Source: Jannaschia marina
Lineage (GTDB): Bacteria > Pseudomonadota > Alphaproteobacteria > Rhodobacterales > Rhodobacteraceae
DNA: 64,000 bases
Direction: 5' to 3'
Assembly: GCF_013404595.1 (NCBI RefSeq)
Contig: NZ_JABVAX010000002.1
Span: 372,001-436,000 of the forward strand
A program made the position numbers and the translations under genes. The notes under the pieces are model-generated. The model saw nothing but the letters and a program-made list of their open reading frames with translations, was not told the DNA's origin and ran no database searches. Position 1 is the stretch's first letter, and the number at the start of each line of letters is the position of its first letter. Shown here one piece after another: positions 29,020-38,084 of this stretch.

Positions 29020-30345
29020 TCAGGGAAGAAGCGGACCCCAGGACGGGTCCGATGCCGCCGCGGGGGTCGCGGCGCGTTGCAGGTTCCGGCCGGTGATGTC
29101 GACCGTATAGAGCGCGGGGGCCCCGGCGGCCCCGGCCGTCTCGCGGGTGAACATCACCACGCGGCCGTTCGGGGCCCAGGTCGGCCCTTCGTCGAGGAAG
29201 GCCCCGGTCAGCAGGCGTTCCTCGCTGCCGTCGGTGCGCATGACGCCGATGTGGAAGCGGCCCGCGTTCTGCTTGGTAAAGGCGATGTAGTCGTTGCGCG
29301 GCGACCAGACCGGCGTGCCGTAGCGGCCCTCGCCGAAGCTGATCCGCGTGCCCTCTCCGCCGCCCGCGGGCATCACGTAGAGCTGCGGCGCGCCCGAGCG
29401 GTCGCTCTCGAAGACGAGTTGGCTGCCGTCGGGCGAGAAGCTGGGCGCGGTCTCGATCGAGGGTGCGGTCGTCAGGCGTGTCGTCGCGCCGCTCGCGATG
29501 TCGAGGAGATAGAGGTCGGTATTGCCCGCGACCTCGGCCGAGTAGACGACCCGCCCGCCATCGGGGCTGAAGCGCGGTGCGAAGCTCATGTTCTGGTCGA
29601 CGCCGCCCACGGTCTGCTTCTGCAGGCTGGCCACGTCGATCAGCGTGACCTTCGGGAAACCGCTCTCGTAGCCGGTATAGATGATCTTGTCGCCGTTCGG
29701 GCTGAAGCGCGGGGCCAGCACGATCGCGTCCGAGGACGTGAGGTACTGCACGTTGGCCCCGTCGTAGTCCATCACGCCGAGGCGCTTCTGCCGCGCGTCC
29801 TTCGGTCCCTGCTCGGAGACGAAGACGACCCGGCTGTCGAAATAGGGGCCTTCGCCGGTGATCCGGGAATAGGCGGCATCGGCCACCTTGTGCGCCATGC
29901 GCCGCCAGCCGTCCTGCGTGCCCACGAACTGCAGGCCCTCGCCCAGCGGCTGCTCGGAGACGACGTCGAAGAGGCGGAACTGCACGACGATGCGCCCGTC
30001 GCCCTCCACGAGGACGGAGCCGGTGATGAGCGCCTGCGTGTTGATCGCCTTCCAGTCGGAGAACTGGATCGGGGCCTCGAAACTCGTGATGCGGCCGACG
30101 TGGTTCTCGCGCGGGATCTCGCGGAAGAGGCCGGTGTTGGCGAGGTCCGCGGCGATGACGCGCGTGATGTCCTGCGCCAACTCGCCCGCTTCGGCGTTGC
30201 GTGCCACGAAGGTCGGCACCGCGAAGGGCATGGGCGAGAGCGTGGGATCGGTGATCGTGATCCGAAGCTGTGCCGCAGCCGGGCTCCCCAACGGGCCCGC
30301 GAGCACGGACGCGGCCAGAACCGCCGCCGTCGCCAGCCGTTTCAT
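29020..30345 (-). CDS. tolB: Tol-Pal system beta-propeller protein TolB
   Basis: TolB is the periplasmic linker between TolA and Pal. The 441-residue product has a signal peptide ([25 protein letters not shown], then QLRITITD) and a TolB N-terminal domain. Five or more propeller blades follow with the repeated motif FSPDG or [62 protein letters not shown]. In-frame ATG 30363 and GTG 30378 are alternatives, and a weak SD (AAGGTG) would suit 30363. I prefer 30345 for a normal signal peptide. Confidence 0.96.
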   Translation of the reverse strand: MKRLATAAVLAASVLAGPLGSPAAAQLRITITDPTLSPMPFAVPTFVARNAEAGELAQDITRVIAADLANTGLFREIPRENHVGRITSFEAPIQFSDWKAINTQALITGSVLVEGDGRIVVQFRLFDVVSEQPLGEGLQFVGTQDGWRRMAHKVADAAYSRITGEGPYFDSRVVFVSEQGPKDARQKRLGVMDYDGANVQYLTSSDAIVLAPRFSPNGDKIIYTGYESGFPKVTLIDVASLQKQTVGGVDQNMSFAPRFSPDGGRVVYSAEVAGNTDLYLLDIASGATTRLTTAPSIETAPSFSPDGSQLVFESDRSGAPQLYVMPAGGGEGTRISFGEGRYGTPVWSPRNDYIAFTKQNAGRFHIGVMRTDGSEERLLTGAFLDEGPTWAPNGRVVMFTRETAGAAGAPALYTVDITGRNLQRAATPAAASDPSWGPLLP

Positions 30346-30497
30346 CAATGGGCCTAGGACCATACCTGTCACCTGCACCTTGTTGTTTCTCGGTCGGCAC
30401 CTATTCCCCGTATCGCCGGAGTGGGGCCGTTTCTCAACCGTTCAGCCGGGGTCCGGCGTTGAAAAGCGAGTGATTGCGTGTGGACGGATCTCATCGG

Positions 30498-31691
30498 TCA
30501 CCGCTGCGTCGGGTCGAACGTGATGATGATGTCGCGCCAGTCGGCGTAGCTCTCGGCCGGCAGGTCGTAGCCGCCGTTCTGCCGGGCGCAGCCGAGAATG
30601 GCCTGCCGCGCGCGCTCCAGCGCGATCTGGGCCGAGGCATCGGTGCCGCCGCGCGCGCTTTCGAGCCGGATGGAGGAGGAGACGGGGAAGCCGTCCTCCC
30701 GCATGTCGAAGCGCACCTCGACGACCGTGCGCAGCACGTCGGTCGACACCGCGCCGAGATCCCAGCACGCCTGCACGGCAAGGCGGAACCCCTCGCGCTG
30801 CCCATCGGTCAGCTGCGGGCCCTCCTGCGCGGCGCTTCCGCCGCCGGCGAGCGCCTCGGCCAATGCGGAACTGGTGTCGACCTCGCGCGGCTCGGCCGGC
30901 GTTTCGGTCTCCGCGGGCGTCCCGGCGTCTTCGGCGGGCTGCGGCTCCTCGGCCGGGCTCTCCGTCTCGGCGGCGGCCGTCTGCGTCGGGGCGGGGCGGT
31001 CGGGGCGGCGACCCGGGCGGGGCGAGGCTTCGGGGGCGAGCGAGGTCGAGGCGGTCGGCAACTCGGCTGCCGCCGGCTCGTCGGCCTCGGTCACTTCCGC
31101 CGTCGTCGTCTCTTCCGGGGCGGCTTGCTCCTGCGGCTCCTCGACCACCTCTTCGGCCGGTTCTTCGCTCGGCTCGGCCGGGGCTTCGACGGTCGGTGCG
31201 GTCTCCACGAGGGGGGGCGGGGCCGGCGTCGGGATCTGGGCGACCCTGTCGGCGGGTCGCGGGCGCGGACGCGGCGCGGGGGGCGCGTCCTCGGCGGCGG
31301 CGGGCGCGGGCGGGGCCTCGGGCGTCTCCGTCACGGCTTCGGTCGTGGGCGGCGCGACGATCTGAGCGACGTCGGGCGTCGTCTCCGCCGGCGGCGGCGT
31401 GGGCGTCTCGGGTCGCGGCGTGGGCGCGGGCGGCGGGGCCTCCTCGGTCGGCGCGCTCGTCTCGGGAGTCTCGGGGGCTTCGGGCGCGGCGGGAGCTTCG
31501 GGCGCAGGCGCGGCCGGCCCGGGCGTGCGTGACACCAGCGCGTCGAACTCCGCCGAGGAGACGATGCCGACCGAGGCGATCTCGAGGCTCTCGTCGTCGG
31601 GCACGGGGTCGAACAGCCCGGCGATCAACGCCCAGATCAGCAGCCCGGCGTGGGCCGTGCCCGAGAGGGCGAGCGCCGTGCGCATCTCCAT
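30498..31691 (-). CDS. tolA: TolA-like envelope protein
   Basis: The 397-residue protein has the TolA layout. A single N-terminal membrane segment (about 8-27, LSGTAHAGLLIWALIAGLF) with the Ser-His-type motif contacts TolQR. A long Pro/Glu/Ala-rich periplasmic stalk (about 55-300) follows. The compact C-terminal domain (RLAVQACWDLGAVSTD, VVEVRFDMREDGFPV, CARQNGGYDLPAESYADW) binds TolB/Pal. The stalk is proline-rich rather than the lysine/alanine helix of E. coli, which is usual in alphaproteobacteria. It abuts tolR with no gap. Confidence 0.92.
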   Translation of the reverse strand: MEMRTALALSGTAHAGLLIWALIAGLFDPVPDDESLEIASVGIVSSAEFDALVSRTPGPAAPAPEAPAAPEAPETPETSAPTEEAPPPAPTPRPETPTPPPAETTPDVAQIVAPPTTEAVTETPEAPPAPAAAEDAPPAPRPRPRPADRVAQIPTPAPPPLVETAPTVEAPAEPSEEPAEEVVEEPQEQAAPEETTTAEVTEADEPAAAELPTASTSLAPEASPRPGRRPDRPAPTQTAAAETESPAEEPQPAEDAGTPAETETPAEPREVDTSSALAEALAGGGSAAQEGPQLTDGQREGFRLAVQACWDLGAVSTDVLRTVVEVRFDMREDGFPVSSSIRLESARGGTDASAQIALERARQAILGCARQNGGYDLPAESYADWRDIIITFDPTQR

Positions 31692-32183
31692 CTAGTTGCC
31701 CTGCGTCCCGTCGGTGTCGAGCGTCGGCCCGCCCGCGTCGGTCACGAGCCCGATGTCGCGGAACCCGCCGGCGTTGAGCGCGCCCATCACGACCATGATC
31801 TCGCCGTATGGCACCTCCCCGTCACCGCGCAGGTACACCTTGTTCGACGTCCGTTCCTCGGCGATCCCGCGCAGCCGCGTCAGCAGCTCCTCGCGCGGCA
31901 CCTCGGTCGAGCCGATCAGCACGCGCCCGTCGGAGGCCACGGTCACCGCGAGCGGCTCCTCGTCCTCCTGCGGGAGGGGCGCGGCCGCCGTCTCCGGCAA
32001 TTCGATCGGCACGCCGGCCGTCAGAAGGGGGGCCGCGACCATGAAGATGATGAGCAGCACCAGCATCACGTCGACGAAGGGCGTCACGTTGATTTCGGAC
32101 ATGGGCCGCGATCCGCCGCCGCCGCGCCGCCGCCTGCGACCGGTGTTCGCGCCGCCTCCGGGCTGTATGGTGCCCGCGCCCAT
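31692..32183 (-). CDS. tolR: TolR (ExbD/TolR family)
   Basis: The 163-residue protein has the single membrane helix of TolR near residues 40-60 (INVTPFVDVMLVLLIIFMVAAPLL), with the proton-relay aspartate in PFVDVML. The periplasmic domain includes ELPETAA, VYLRGDGEVPYGEIMVVM and the GFRDIGLVTD segment. A Gly/Arg-rich cytoplasmic N-terminus ([18 protein letters not shown]) precedes the helix. It sits between tolQ (1 bp) and tolA (0 bp). Confidence 0.96.
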   Translation of the reverse strand: MGAGTIQPGGGANTGRRRRRGGGGSRPMSEINVTPFVDVMLVLLIIFMVAAPLLTAGVPIELPETAAAPLPQEDEEPLAVTVASDGRVLIGSTEVPREELLTRLRGIAEERTSNKVYLRGDGEVPYGEIMVVMGALNAGGFRDIGLVTDAGGPTLDTDGTQGN

Positions 32184-32184
32184 C

Positions 32185-32883
32185 TCAGGTGGCGTCCAGC
32201 TGGCGCGAGAGGATCGTGGCGAACTCGTCCGCGAAGGATTCGTAGCTCGACAGGATGCGCTCGGAATCGCGGCTGAGCTTGTTGTAGAACACGACCGCCG
32301 GGATCGCCGCGACGAGGCCGATGCCCGTCGCCAGAAGCGCCTCGGCGATGCCGGGTGCCACGACGGCGAGGTTCGTGTTCTGGCTGATCGCGATCTGTTC
32401 GAAGGCGTGCTTGATGCCCCAGACCGTCCCGAAGAGACCGATGAAGGGGGCCGTCGAGCCGATCGTGGCCAGGAACGTCAGGCCCGAGGTGAGCCGGTCG
32501 CGCTCCTTCGAGATGGCGACGTCCATCGTGCGGTCGATGCGCGACTGCGTGCCGGCGATCAGCCCGCCGTCGTCGCGATGGCTGCGCGACCATTCCTGCA
32601 TCGCCGCCGCGAAGATGCGTTCGGAGGCGGAGCGCGGGCGGTCGCCGATCTGCTCATAGAGCTCGTCGAGTGGCTCACCCGACCAGAAGGCGCGGTCGAA
32701 GGCCGCGGCGCGGGCGCGGGCGCGGCGGAACTGCACGACCTTCTGCACGAGGATCGCCCAGACCCAGATCGAGGCCGCAAACAGCATGATCATCACCACC
32801 TTCACCGTGAAGGTCGCGCGGAGGAACAGCGCCCAGAGCGAGAAGTCGATCTCGCTGGCGGCTGCCAGTACTTCGGTTTCCAT
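32185..32883 (-). CDS. tolQ: TolQ proton channel subunit (MotA/TolQ/ExbB family)
   Basis: TolQ forms the inner-membrane proton-driven motor with TolR. The 232-residue protein has three transmembrane helices (about residues 15-40, 140-165 and 172-195). The conserved loops are SRIDRTMDVAISKERDRLTSGLTFLATIGSTAPFIGLFGTVWGI and GIAEALLATGIGLVAAIPAVVFYN. It is the first gene of the leftward tolQRAB-pal-cpoB-tilS-ftsH run. Confidence 0.97.
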   Translation of the reverse strand: METEVLAAASEIDFSLWALFLRATFTVKVVMIMLFAASIWVWAILVQKVVQFRRARARAAAFDRAFWSGEPLDELYEQIGDRPRSASERIFAAAMQEWSRSHRDDGGLIAGTQSRIDRTMDVAISKERDRLTSGLTFLATIGSTAPFIGLFGTVWGIKHAFEQIAISQNTNLAVVAPGIAEALLATGIGLVAAIPAVVFYNKLSRDSERILSSYESFADEFATILSRQLDAT

Positions 32884-33233
32884 ACGGACTGCCCGTCCTT
32901 GGTTGCTCGGGTCTTTTGTCGACCGCCGTTGATTGGCGAAGCCTTAGCAGAACGGAAGGCCCCTGTGTAGCCACATCCGCGTGTAGGCGGATTGTCGCGT
33001 GGGTCGGTGCGACGTCTGCGCGCACCGTCGCGGCCCCTTCATCGACCTTCGCCGGACCGCGGGCCGACCGGTGCTCCCGGCGGTCAAACCGCTCGTCCGC
33101 GGGCGTTTCCTGCTCCTGCCGTGCGTGTCATTCCTGTGCGGCCGTGGGACAGTTTCGGAGTGACCGCACGCGCCGGCTTCGGGTGTTGTTCCGTTGCCCG
33201 GCCGGTATCTTCCCGACGAAGGCGGGCTGTCCC
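32884..33233. other. 350-bp gap upstream of tolQ
   Basis: I find no convincing gene here; the plus-strand open frame crossing it is a shadow of the next two genes. The right part lies just past the stop of the VasI-like gene. The left part should contain the tol operon promoter, but I cannot point to a confident -35/-10 pair. Confidence 0.4.
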
Positions 33234-33992
33234 TCAGCCGTCCCCGGGCCCGCTTTCCGGCCCGCTGCCGTTCACGCTCACCTCGGTCGCGTCCTGCCAG
33301 GGCGGTACGTCAGACCAGTGACAGGCCCGCGTCAGGTCGGGCAGGGCCGCGTCGAGGCCGTCGAGGGGAAACCGCATCGCGCTCCTCCGCCCTTCGATGT
33401 CGTCGAAGCGGACATGCAGGGTCTCGCCCTCCAGAAGCGTCTCCATCAGCGTTCGCGCGTCGCGATAGTCCCAGTGGCCGAAGGCCTCGCCGCGGCTGTC
33501 GACCTGCATCCAGCGGGTCTCGGCCGCGCCGTCGTCGAGGCGCAGATCCACCTGCCAGCCGTCCGGGTCGATCGCCGGGGTGGCGCAATCGTGGGCGATG
33601 TAGATCGCCGTGCGGTCCTCCAGGCAGCGCAGCATGAGCGACGCGCGCCGCCGTGCGCCGCAGGCGAGCGGCGCGTCGCTCGGGACCGACAGGTAGACGT
33701 TCAGGACGTCGGCGAAACCCGAGGGCTCGCTGCGCAACGTCCAGGCGGACCGGGGCCTCGCGGGGCGCTCCGCACCGACGATGCCGGGGCGCGCCACGGC
33801 GAAGGCCAGCGTATCGTCGGGTACGAAGATTCGCGGTGGTCCGGCGGCGGGATCGAGGCTTCTTGCGGCAAGTCCGCCTGTCCCGCCCGGCGCGGACTCC
33901 GATGCGCCAAGGCGGTCGACCGCGTCGTAGCCGATCGCCCCACCCGAAAGGGCGGCAAGCAGAACGGCGGCGATTCGACGAAAGGCGGGCAT
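33234..33992 (-). CDS. VasI/TagO-like secreted protein
   Basis: The 252-residue protein has an N-terminal signal-like segment (MPAFRRIAAVLLAALSGGAIG). Its C-terminal region resembles the type VI secretion-associated VasI/TagO family: LMLRCLEDRTAIYI, VDLRLDDGAAETRWMQVDS, ARTLMETLLEGETLHVRF and MRFPLDGLDAALPDLTRAC. Order and spacing fit VasI (the C/T-type strand, DDGxxxxxxW, a phi-L helix, DLxGLxxAxxxLRxxC). Here it stands alone beside tol genes, so a T6SS role is not implied by context. A general envelope role is an alternative. Confidence 0.6.
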   Translation of the reverse strand: MPAFRRIAAVLLAALSGGAIGYDAVDRLGASESAPGGTGGLAARSLDPAAGPPRIFVPDDTLAFAVARPGIVGAERPARPRSAWTLRSEPSGFADVLNVYLSVPSDAPLACGARRRASLMLRCLEDRTAIYIAHDCATPAIDPDGWQVDLRLDDGAAETRWMQVDSRGEAFGHWDYRDARTLMETLLEGETLHVRFDDIEGRRSAMRFPLDGLDAALPDLTRACHWSDVPPWQDATEVSVNGSGPESGPGDG

Positions 33993-34045
33993 CCGGGCAC
34001 TCGGGTTGTGGCCCCACCTTCTCCCACGATCCCGCTAAGAAACGG

Positions 34046-34429
34046 TTACCCCATCGCCGCGACTTCGGGCGGCAGCCGTTTCGGGCGGCCATCGAGGTCC
34101 ATGAAGACGATGGTGACCTGCGCCCGGAAGAGCGCGGTTTCGCCGCGAAACACCGTCTGCGCCATTTCGAAGCGCGCGCCGGTGACGCGTGTGAGCGCGG
34201 TCTCGACCACGAGGTCGTCGTCGTAGCGCGCGGGCGCGAGGTAGTCGGCCTCGACCCGGGAGACGGCAAAGACGCGGCCGGCCTCGCGCAGGGCCGCCTG
34301 GTCGATGCCCGCCGCGCGGACCATCTCGGAGCGGGCGCGTTCGATGAAGCGGAGATAGTTGGCGTAGTAGACGATGCCCGCGAGGTCGACGTCTTCGTAG
34401 TAGACGCGGATCGGCCAGCGGTGGGTCAT
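34046..34429 (-). CDS. ybgC: YbgC-family acyl-CoA thioesterase (Tol-Pal associated)
   Basis: The 127-residue hotdog-fold protein has the 4-hydroxybenzoyl-CoA thioesterase signature VYYEDVDLAGIVYYANYLRFIERARSEM with the catalytic aspartate (D14). MAQTVFRGETALFRAQVTIVFMD is the second strand pair. YbgC acts on acyl-CoA and is regularly linked to tol-pal; here it is just upstream of the tol genes, with the VasI-like gene between. Its ATG overlaps the stop of the preceding gene (ATGA). Confidence 0.94.
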   Translation of the reverse strand: MTHRWPIRVYYEDVDLAGIVYYANYLRFIERARSEMVRAAGIDQAALREAGRVFAVSRVEADYLAPARYDDDLVVETALTRVTGARFEMAQTVFRGETALFRAQVTIVFMDLDGRPKRLPPEVAAMG

Positions 34430-35067
34430 TGCAGTCGGCCCGTACGCGCGAAGAGCCGTAGCGCGTGGCTCGCATCCTGCGCCATGGCGGGCAGCACGGG
34501 GTCGTAGGCGGCGCGCATCAGGTCCGCGATGTCCGGGCGCAGCACCGCACGGTCGCCGACCATGGCGAGCGGCGAAGCCCCGGTGAACGCGGTGTCCGAC
34601 CACAGGAGCAGCGCCTGCACCATCTGGTTGAGCGCGAGCGTCTCGGCGGGCACGTCGGCAAGCTGCGCGTCCATGCGGATGAAGGCGAAACAGGCCTTGA
34701 TCGCGCCGGCCTCGTCGAAACGGAAGATCCTGTATTGATTGGCATCCGCGGCCTGGAGCCGGGCCGTCAGCGGGCCGAGATCGGGGATCAGGCGGTCGAG
34801 GTTCGGCGTCTCGGTCAGCTCGGACCAGTCGCGCACGAAGAAGACCATCATGTTGGCCCCGAGCTCCGGGTCGGTCTCGGCCATCTTGTGCCCGGTGAGC
34901 ACGCAGAGCGCCTCGATCGCGCCCTTGAAGATGCCGATGGTCTCGTCGGTCACGCCGAAGAGGACGGGTGCGATCGGGCGGCCCCAGCGGGCGAAGAGGA
35001 ACTGGCCGTCGGCGCGGGTGAAGAGCGCCTCGATGGCCTCGGGCGACAGGGTGGGCAGATCGGTCAT
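34426..35067 (-). CDS. conserved protein of unknown function coupled to ybgC
   Basis: The 213-residue soluble protein starts at ATG 35067 (MTDLPTLSPEAIEALFTRAD). Distinct segments are GQFLFARWGRPIAPVLFGVTDET, ELGANMMVFFVRDWSEL, YRIFRFDEAGAIKACFAFIRMD and ALNQMVQALLLWSDTAF. No catalytic motif or membrane segment is evident, and I do not recognise the family. Its stop overlaps ybgC by 4 bp, so it is translated with it. It is divergent from prmA across a 173-bp region that holds a palindrome. Confidence 0.75.
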   Translation of the reverse strand: MTDLPTLSPEAIEALFTRADGQFLFARWGRPIAPVLFGVTDETIGIFKGAIEALCVLTGHKMAETDPELGANMMVFFVRDWSELTETPNLDRLIPDLGPLTARLQAADANQYRIFRFDEAGAIKACFAFIRMDAQLADVPAETLALNQMVQALLLWSDTAFTGASPLAMVGDRAVLRPDIADLMRAAYDPVLPAMAQDASHALRLFARTGRLQ

Positions 35068-35120
35068 GGGCCGGGGATGCCATGGGGCCGCATGGGTTTC
35101 CAGCCCGGGGCGGCTTTGTG

Positions 35121-35167
35121 CGTTTTGTACAGATCTCGCCCCCGCGTTTTGACGTTTTGTACAAAAC
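35121..35167. promoter_or_regulatory. possible operator: palindrome plus repeated half sites
   Basis: A perfect 14-bp palindrome, GTTTTGTACAAAAC, lies at 35154-35167. Two further CGTTTTG half sites on the same strand are at 35121 and 35145. The cluster is in the divergent region between the ybgC-linked gene and prmA and is unusually AT-rich for this genome. The cognate regulator is unknown. Confidence 0.5.
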
Positions 35168-35240
35168 CGCGTGGCGGACTTGCGCTTGACCTTTCCACCT
35201 TGCCCCGGCCAAGGAGCGGCCATCCCGAAGGAGAGAGCCG

Positions 35241-36125
35241 ATGTCCGAGATCACCCCCGCGAGCTGGACCGCGCTGACCACGCTTCAGACGAAGGCGCAG
35301 GCCGAGGGGCTGGGCACCGCGCTCGAGGAGACGATCGAGCCCGACGGCGTCGGTGTCTTCGAGATGGAGGACGGCTCGGGTCTTTGGGAGGTCGGCGCCT
35401 ATTTCGCCGAAGCTCCGGACGAGACGCAGCTCGCCCTGCTCGCGGCGGCCTTCGACGCGAAGCCCTTCGTCGTCTCCGAGGTGCCGCCGACGGATTGGGT
35501 CGCCCATGTCCGTCGCGAGTTGCAGCCCGTCGAGGCGGGGCGCTTCTTCGTCTACGGCAGCCACGATGCCGAGCGCCTGCCCGCGGGGCGCGTCGGCCTG
35601 CTGATCGAGGCGGCGATGGCCTTCGGCACGGGCCACCACGGCACGACGCTGGGATGCCTGATGGCCTTCGAGGCGCTGCTCGACGCGGGGCTCGCGCCCG
35701 GTCCGGTGGTGGATGTGGGCGCGGGGACGGCGGTGCTGGCGATGGCGGCGGCGAAGGTCTGGGAGGGCGTGCCGATCCTCGCGTCCGACATCGACGCGGT
35801 CGCCGTCGAGGTGGCCGAGGCGAATGTGCGGGTGAACGGGCTGGCCGGTCGGATCGAATGCCTCGAGGCGGCGGGGTTCGACCATCCGCGGCTGGCGGAG
35901 GCCGGGCCCTATGACGTGATCTTCGCCAATATCCTGAAGGGTCCCCTCGTCGATCTCGCGCCCGACCTCGCCGCCCATGCGGCCCCGGGCGGTCATGCGA
36001 TCCTGTCGGGTATCCTGAACCCGCAGGGCGACGACGTGGTTGCGGCCTACGACGCGGCAGGATGGGACCTGGTGCGCCGGGCCGAGATCGGGGACTGGAC
36101 GACGCTCACGTTGCGCCGTCGCTAG
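35241..36125 (+). CDS. prmA: ribosomal protein L11 methyltransferase
   Basis: PrmA trimethylates L11. The 294-residue protein has a short N-terminal substrate domain and a class-I SAM domain. Motifs are AFGTGHHGTTLGCL, motif I VVDVGAGTAVLAMAAAK, LASDIDAVAVEVAEANVRVNG and the NxxxGP-type motif FANILKGPLVDLAPDL. The ATG at 35241 follows GGAGAGAG. It converges with the RTX-Hint gene with a 16-bp gap. Confidence 0.94.
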   Translation: MSEITPASWTALTTLQTKAQAEGLGTALEETIEPDGVGVFEMEDGSGLWEVGAYFAEAPDETQLALLAAAFDAKPFVVSEVPPTDWVAHVRRELQPVEAGRFFVYGSHDAERLPAGRVGLLIEAAMAFGTGHHGTTLGCLMAFEALLDAGLAPGPVVDVGAGTAVLAMAAAKVWEGVPILASDIDAVAVEVAEANVRVNGLAGRIECLEAAGFDHPRLAEAGPYDVIFANILKGPLVDLAPDLAAHAAPGGHAILSGILNPQGDDVVAAYDAAGWDLVRRAEIGDWTTLTLRRR

Positions 36126-36141
36126 GCCGGAGCCTTCCCGC

Positions 36142-37431
36142 TCAGACGCTGGGGCCTCGGTCGGCGAAGAGCCGTGCCTCGCGCCGTTTGAGGCAGGGGC
36201 GGGCGGCGGGCCGGCGGTCGAGGATGGCGGGGTCGCACAACTCCGGGAAGAGGCTCAGAAGCTCGTCCCGCGCGGCCATAGCCAGACCGTCGAGCGACAG
36301 GCGGCCGGGATGGAAGCTCTCGCTCCAGCAGCCCTCCGCGGCGACGATCTCGTGGTCGTCGAACATCAGGTGGACGTAGGCGACCTCCGCGACGGGGGTG
36401 CGGGCGATGGTGTCGCCGTTGACGAGATGGGCGGCCGCGGCCAGCACTTCGTCAGTCCCGAAATGCAACTCCGCCCGCCAGCCGCGCAGCAGCATTCGGT
36501 GCTGGGGCGAGACGCGCAGGCGACGCCGGTTGCCGAGCGCGCCGGCGGCGAAGACGATCGGTGCCAGCCGCCCGCGCCCCGGCACGCTGCGGCCGCCGAC
36601 CCACCGCAGGGGACGGGCCCCGCGGTCGAGCGTCTCGACCAGATCGCCCGGACGCAGGTTTTCGACCGGCACCTCGCCCGACGGCGTGCGGATCAGCGTG
36701 CCGGCCGTGAAGCATGGCGGCGGCGCGGTCGTGACCGTGCCGATGTTGAGGTACGTGAAGGTGCTGCCGCCCGGAATGCTGACGGTGCCGCCCGTGGGTG
36801 AAAAGGGGGTGACCACGGCGTCCTCGGGCAGGAAGAGCGTGTTCGTGCCGCTGCCGCCGTCGATGAATGACGTGTTGCGGGAGGCGACGATGATGTCGTC
36901 GCCGTCGCCACCGAGCAGATTGCCGCTCCCGGTGTCGCCGAAGAGGACATCGTCGCCGTCGCCTCCGGTCAGGTTGTTGTTGCCCGCGTTGCCCGAGAGC
37001 GTGTCATCGCCGTCGCCGCCGTCGATCTCGTTGCTGCCGGTGCCGCCGGTGATCCGGTCGTTGCCGCCGCCGCCCCGGAGCTGCCCGCCGATCGTGCCGT
37101 CGTCGGTAAAGGTGTCGTCGCCGTCCCCGCCGACATAGCCCTGCCCGTCGAGGCCGGACGCCCCGCTGACGGTGCTGCCGCCGTCGTTGCCGAGGAACTG
37201 CACGATGTTGGAGAAACTCCCGCTCTGCAGGTCGCCGTCGGTAAAGGTGAGGGGCGGTGTGTCGGGGGTCGCGGTGTCGCGGAACGTGATCGACGTGCCG
37301 GTCAGCGTGACCTCTATTGTCTCGCGCAGCTGCGTGAGGTCGATGGTGCTGTCGGGGCCGAGGTCGACGGTGTCGAACAGGCTCTCGTTTTCGAGGTCGG
37401 CGTCGGTGAGCGTCAGGAAGGCAGGGGTCAT
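36142..37431 (-). CDS. RTX-repeat protein with C-terminal Hint domain
   Basis: The 429-residue protein has an N-terminal region of repeats and calcium-binding glycine/aspartate nonapeptides (about residues 100-190: GGDGDDTF, GGGGNDRITGGTG, GGDGDDTLSGNAGNN, GGDGDDVLFGD, GGDGDDIIV). A Hint (hedgehog/intein) domain follows, from C240 (CFTAGTLIRTPSGEVPVENL) through GDLVETLDRGARPLRWVGGRSV, SPQHRMLLRG and GCWSESFHPG. No Sec signal is visible. Such proteins are thought to be exported by type I secretion, and Hint domains may self-process. The ATG at 37431 gives MTPAFLTLTDADLENESLF. Confidence 0.9.
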   Translation of the reverse strand: MTPAFLTLTDADLENESLFDTVDLGPDSTIDLTQLRETIEVTLTGTSITFRDTATPDTPPLTFTDGDLQSGSFSNIVQFLGNDGGSTVSGASGLDGQGYVGGDGDDTFTDDGTIGGQLRGGGGNDRITGGTGSNEIDGGDGDDTLSGNAGNNNLTGGDGDDVLFGDTGSGNLLGGDGDDIIVASRNTSFIDGGSGTNTLFLPEDAVVTPFSPTGGTVSIPGGSTFTYLNIGTVTTAPPPCFTAGTLIRTPSGEVPVENLRPGDLVETLDRGARPLRWVGGRSVPGRGRLAPIVFAAGALGNRRRLRVSPQHRMLLRGWRAELHFGTDEVLAAAAHLVNGDTIARTPVAEVAYVHLMFDDHEIVAAEGCWSESFHPGRLSLDGLAMAARDELLSLFPELCDPAILDRRPAARPCLKRREARLFADRGPSV

Positions 37432-37730
37432 GGCAGGCGCTTTCGATACGGGACCGCGTGCGGCGGGCAGGCCGCGAGGGGTCGGCAAATCGGGGCAGTG
37501 CTGACTGTCGTGCCCCGATCGCAACGCGCGCATTGCGGCTGCGGCAAGGGAGTGCGGCAGGGTCGTGGCAATCGGGCGGAAGCCCGCGCAGCTCCGGGAA
37601 ACAATCGGTGTCCCGTGCCGACATTGTGCCCGGCCCGGGAAGCGCTGCGTGCGATGTGCCGCGCGTTTGGGCTCCGGGCCGCCGGCGCGGGTGCTCCGGC
37701 GGCCCTGTCCGAATCGCGGGCCCGGAACGC
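37432..37730. other. gap upstream of the RTX-Hint gene
   Basis: About 300 bases without a convincing gene. It should hold the promoter of the RTX-Hint gene. Small open frames here have GC-rich, arginine-rich translations typical of shadows. Confidence 0.4.
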
Positions 37731-37759
37731 GAAACGGGCCGCCCCGTGGGACGGCCCGT
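37731..37759 (-). terminator. terminator after the DUF1127 gene
   Basis: On the minus strand ACGGGCCG (37759-37752) pairs with CGGCCCGT (37741-37734) and is followed by TTTC. It is 30 bases past the stop. Confidence 0.65.
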
Positions 37760-37789
37760 CGATCATCTGTCGGCCATCGGCCGGTCGGT

Positions 37790-37981
37790 TCAGCGGTTGG
37801 CCCAGCTGTGGATCTCGCCGCGCTCGAGGCCGATGTCGGCCAGCTCGCGATCGGTGAGGCCCTTGAGCATCTTGACGGTCACGCGACGGTCGTTCCACGC
37901 GATGACGCGACCGAGCAGGTTGGAGAAAGCGCCCATGGAGGGGGCGGGACGGGCGGGGGTGAATGCGTCGAACGTGGCCAT
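37790..37981 (-). CDS. DUF1127 mini-protein
   Basis: The 63-residue protein ends in the DUF1127 domain: AWNDRRVTVKMLKGLTDRELADIGLERGEIH, with the characteristic L-x-D-R-E-L-x-D-I-G-L core. Small DUF1127 proteins in alphaproteobacteria are arginine-rich RNA-linked regulators with roles in phosphate, carbon and stress adaptation; the specific role here is not known. It is followed by its own terminator. Confidence 0.9.
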   Translation of the reverse strand: MATFDAFTPARPAPSMGAFSNLLGRVIAWNDRRVTVKMLKGLTDRELADIGLERGEIHSWANR

Positions 37982-38084
37982 CGGGCGGTCCTGTCATCTG
38001 AGTTGTCAAAAAGGGGCGCAGCCCTCGTGGCTGCCTCGGATGACTGGCATTTAGGATGAGTTTTCAAACCGCACAAATATCAAG

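Noticed and set aside
36142-37431. self-splicing intein
   Set aside because: The Hint domain stands at the C-terminus without a following extein or homing endonuclease. It fits the Hint-domain secreted proteins, not an intein.
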